From the NCBI GenBank assembly GCA_934749845.1, contig CAKVHQ010000039.1:1-5065 (forward strand): a DNA stretch of 5,065 bases, read 5' to 3'. The notes under the pieces were generated by a model. That model ran no database searches. It was given only the letters and a program-made list of their open reading frames with translations, and had not been told where the DNA came from. Shown one piece after another: positions 5,040 to 5,065 of the stretch; within the stretch, counting starts at the first letter, position 1; each line of letters opens with the position of its first letter. The position numbers and the translations under genes were made by a program. The stretch comes from an uncultured Clostridia bacterium. Lineage in GTDB: Bacteria; Bacillota; Clostridia; Christensenellales; UBA1242.

Positions 5040-5065
5040 CGTATATCATTGCACAAGAATTGGAG

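Overview
The window looks like an accessory segment from a low-to-mid-GC Firmicute, most likely a gut clostridial lineage of the Oscillospiraceae type. This is inferred from strong AGGAGG-type ribosome binding sites, a short sigma-70-family factor paired with a DUF4367-like membrane protein, and copper-amine-oxidase-type 'stalk' domains. No marker gene fixes the taxonomy.

Layout: bases 2-79 are the last 25 codons of an XRE-type helix-turn-helix regulator that begins outside the window. Bases 80-668 hold a long hairpin, an inverted repeat and a probable decayed coding fragment (310-546), but no intact gene. A five-gene same-strand cluster fills 669-4845: (1) an ECF-like sigma factor; (2) a single-pass membrane protein, overlapping it by 14 nt, with two DUF4367-like repeats outside the membrane (presumed anti-sigma/sensor); (3) a secreted protein with a stalk domain followed by two more DUF4367-like repeats; (4) a small secreted protein consisting almost only of the same stalk domain; (5) a lipoprotein of unknown function. 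Gaps between genes 2 to 5 are 67-79 nt with no visible terminator, and a strong hairpin follows gene 5 at 4853-4894. Bases 4960-4989 hold an orphan copy of the XRE 3' end, and a hairpin at 4999-5039 looks like the terminator of a minus-strand gene lying to the right.

How the genes may work together (inference): the membrane protein would hold the sigma factor inactive and read an extracellular or cell-wall signal through its paired external domains. The third gene carries a soluble copy of the same paired domains on a stalk domain, and the fourth carries the stalk domain alone. The cluster therefore appears built by shuffling two modules, sensor pair and stalk, between a membrane-anchored sensor and secreted partners. 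That suggests a signalling circuit in which secreted proteins compete with, deliver, or act as co-receptors for the sensor's ligand. The lipoprotein is a further cell-surface candidate.

The two copies of the XRE 3' end (47-66 and 4960-4979, 20 identical bases, then only silent codon differences up to the end of the shared peptide) bracket the whole cluster. This is the pattern left when a segment inserts at the 3' end of a gene and restores its reading frame, although no integrase lies in the window.
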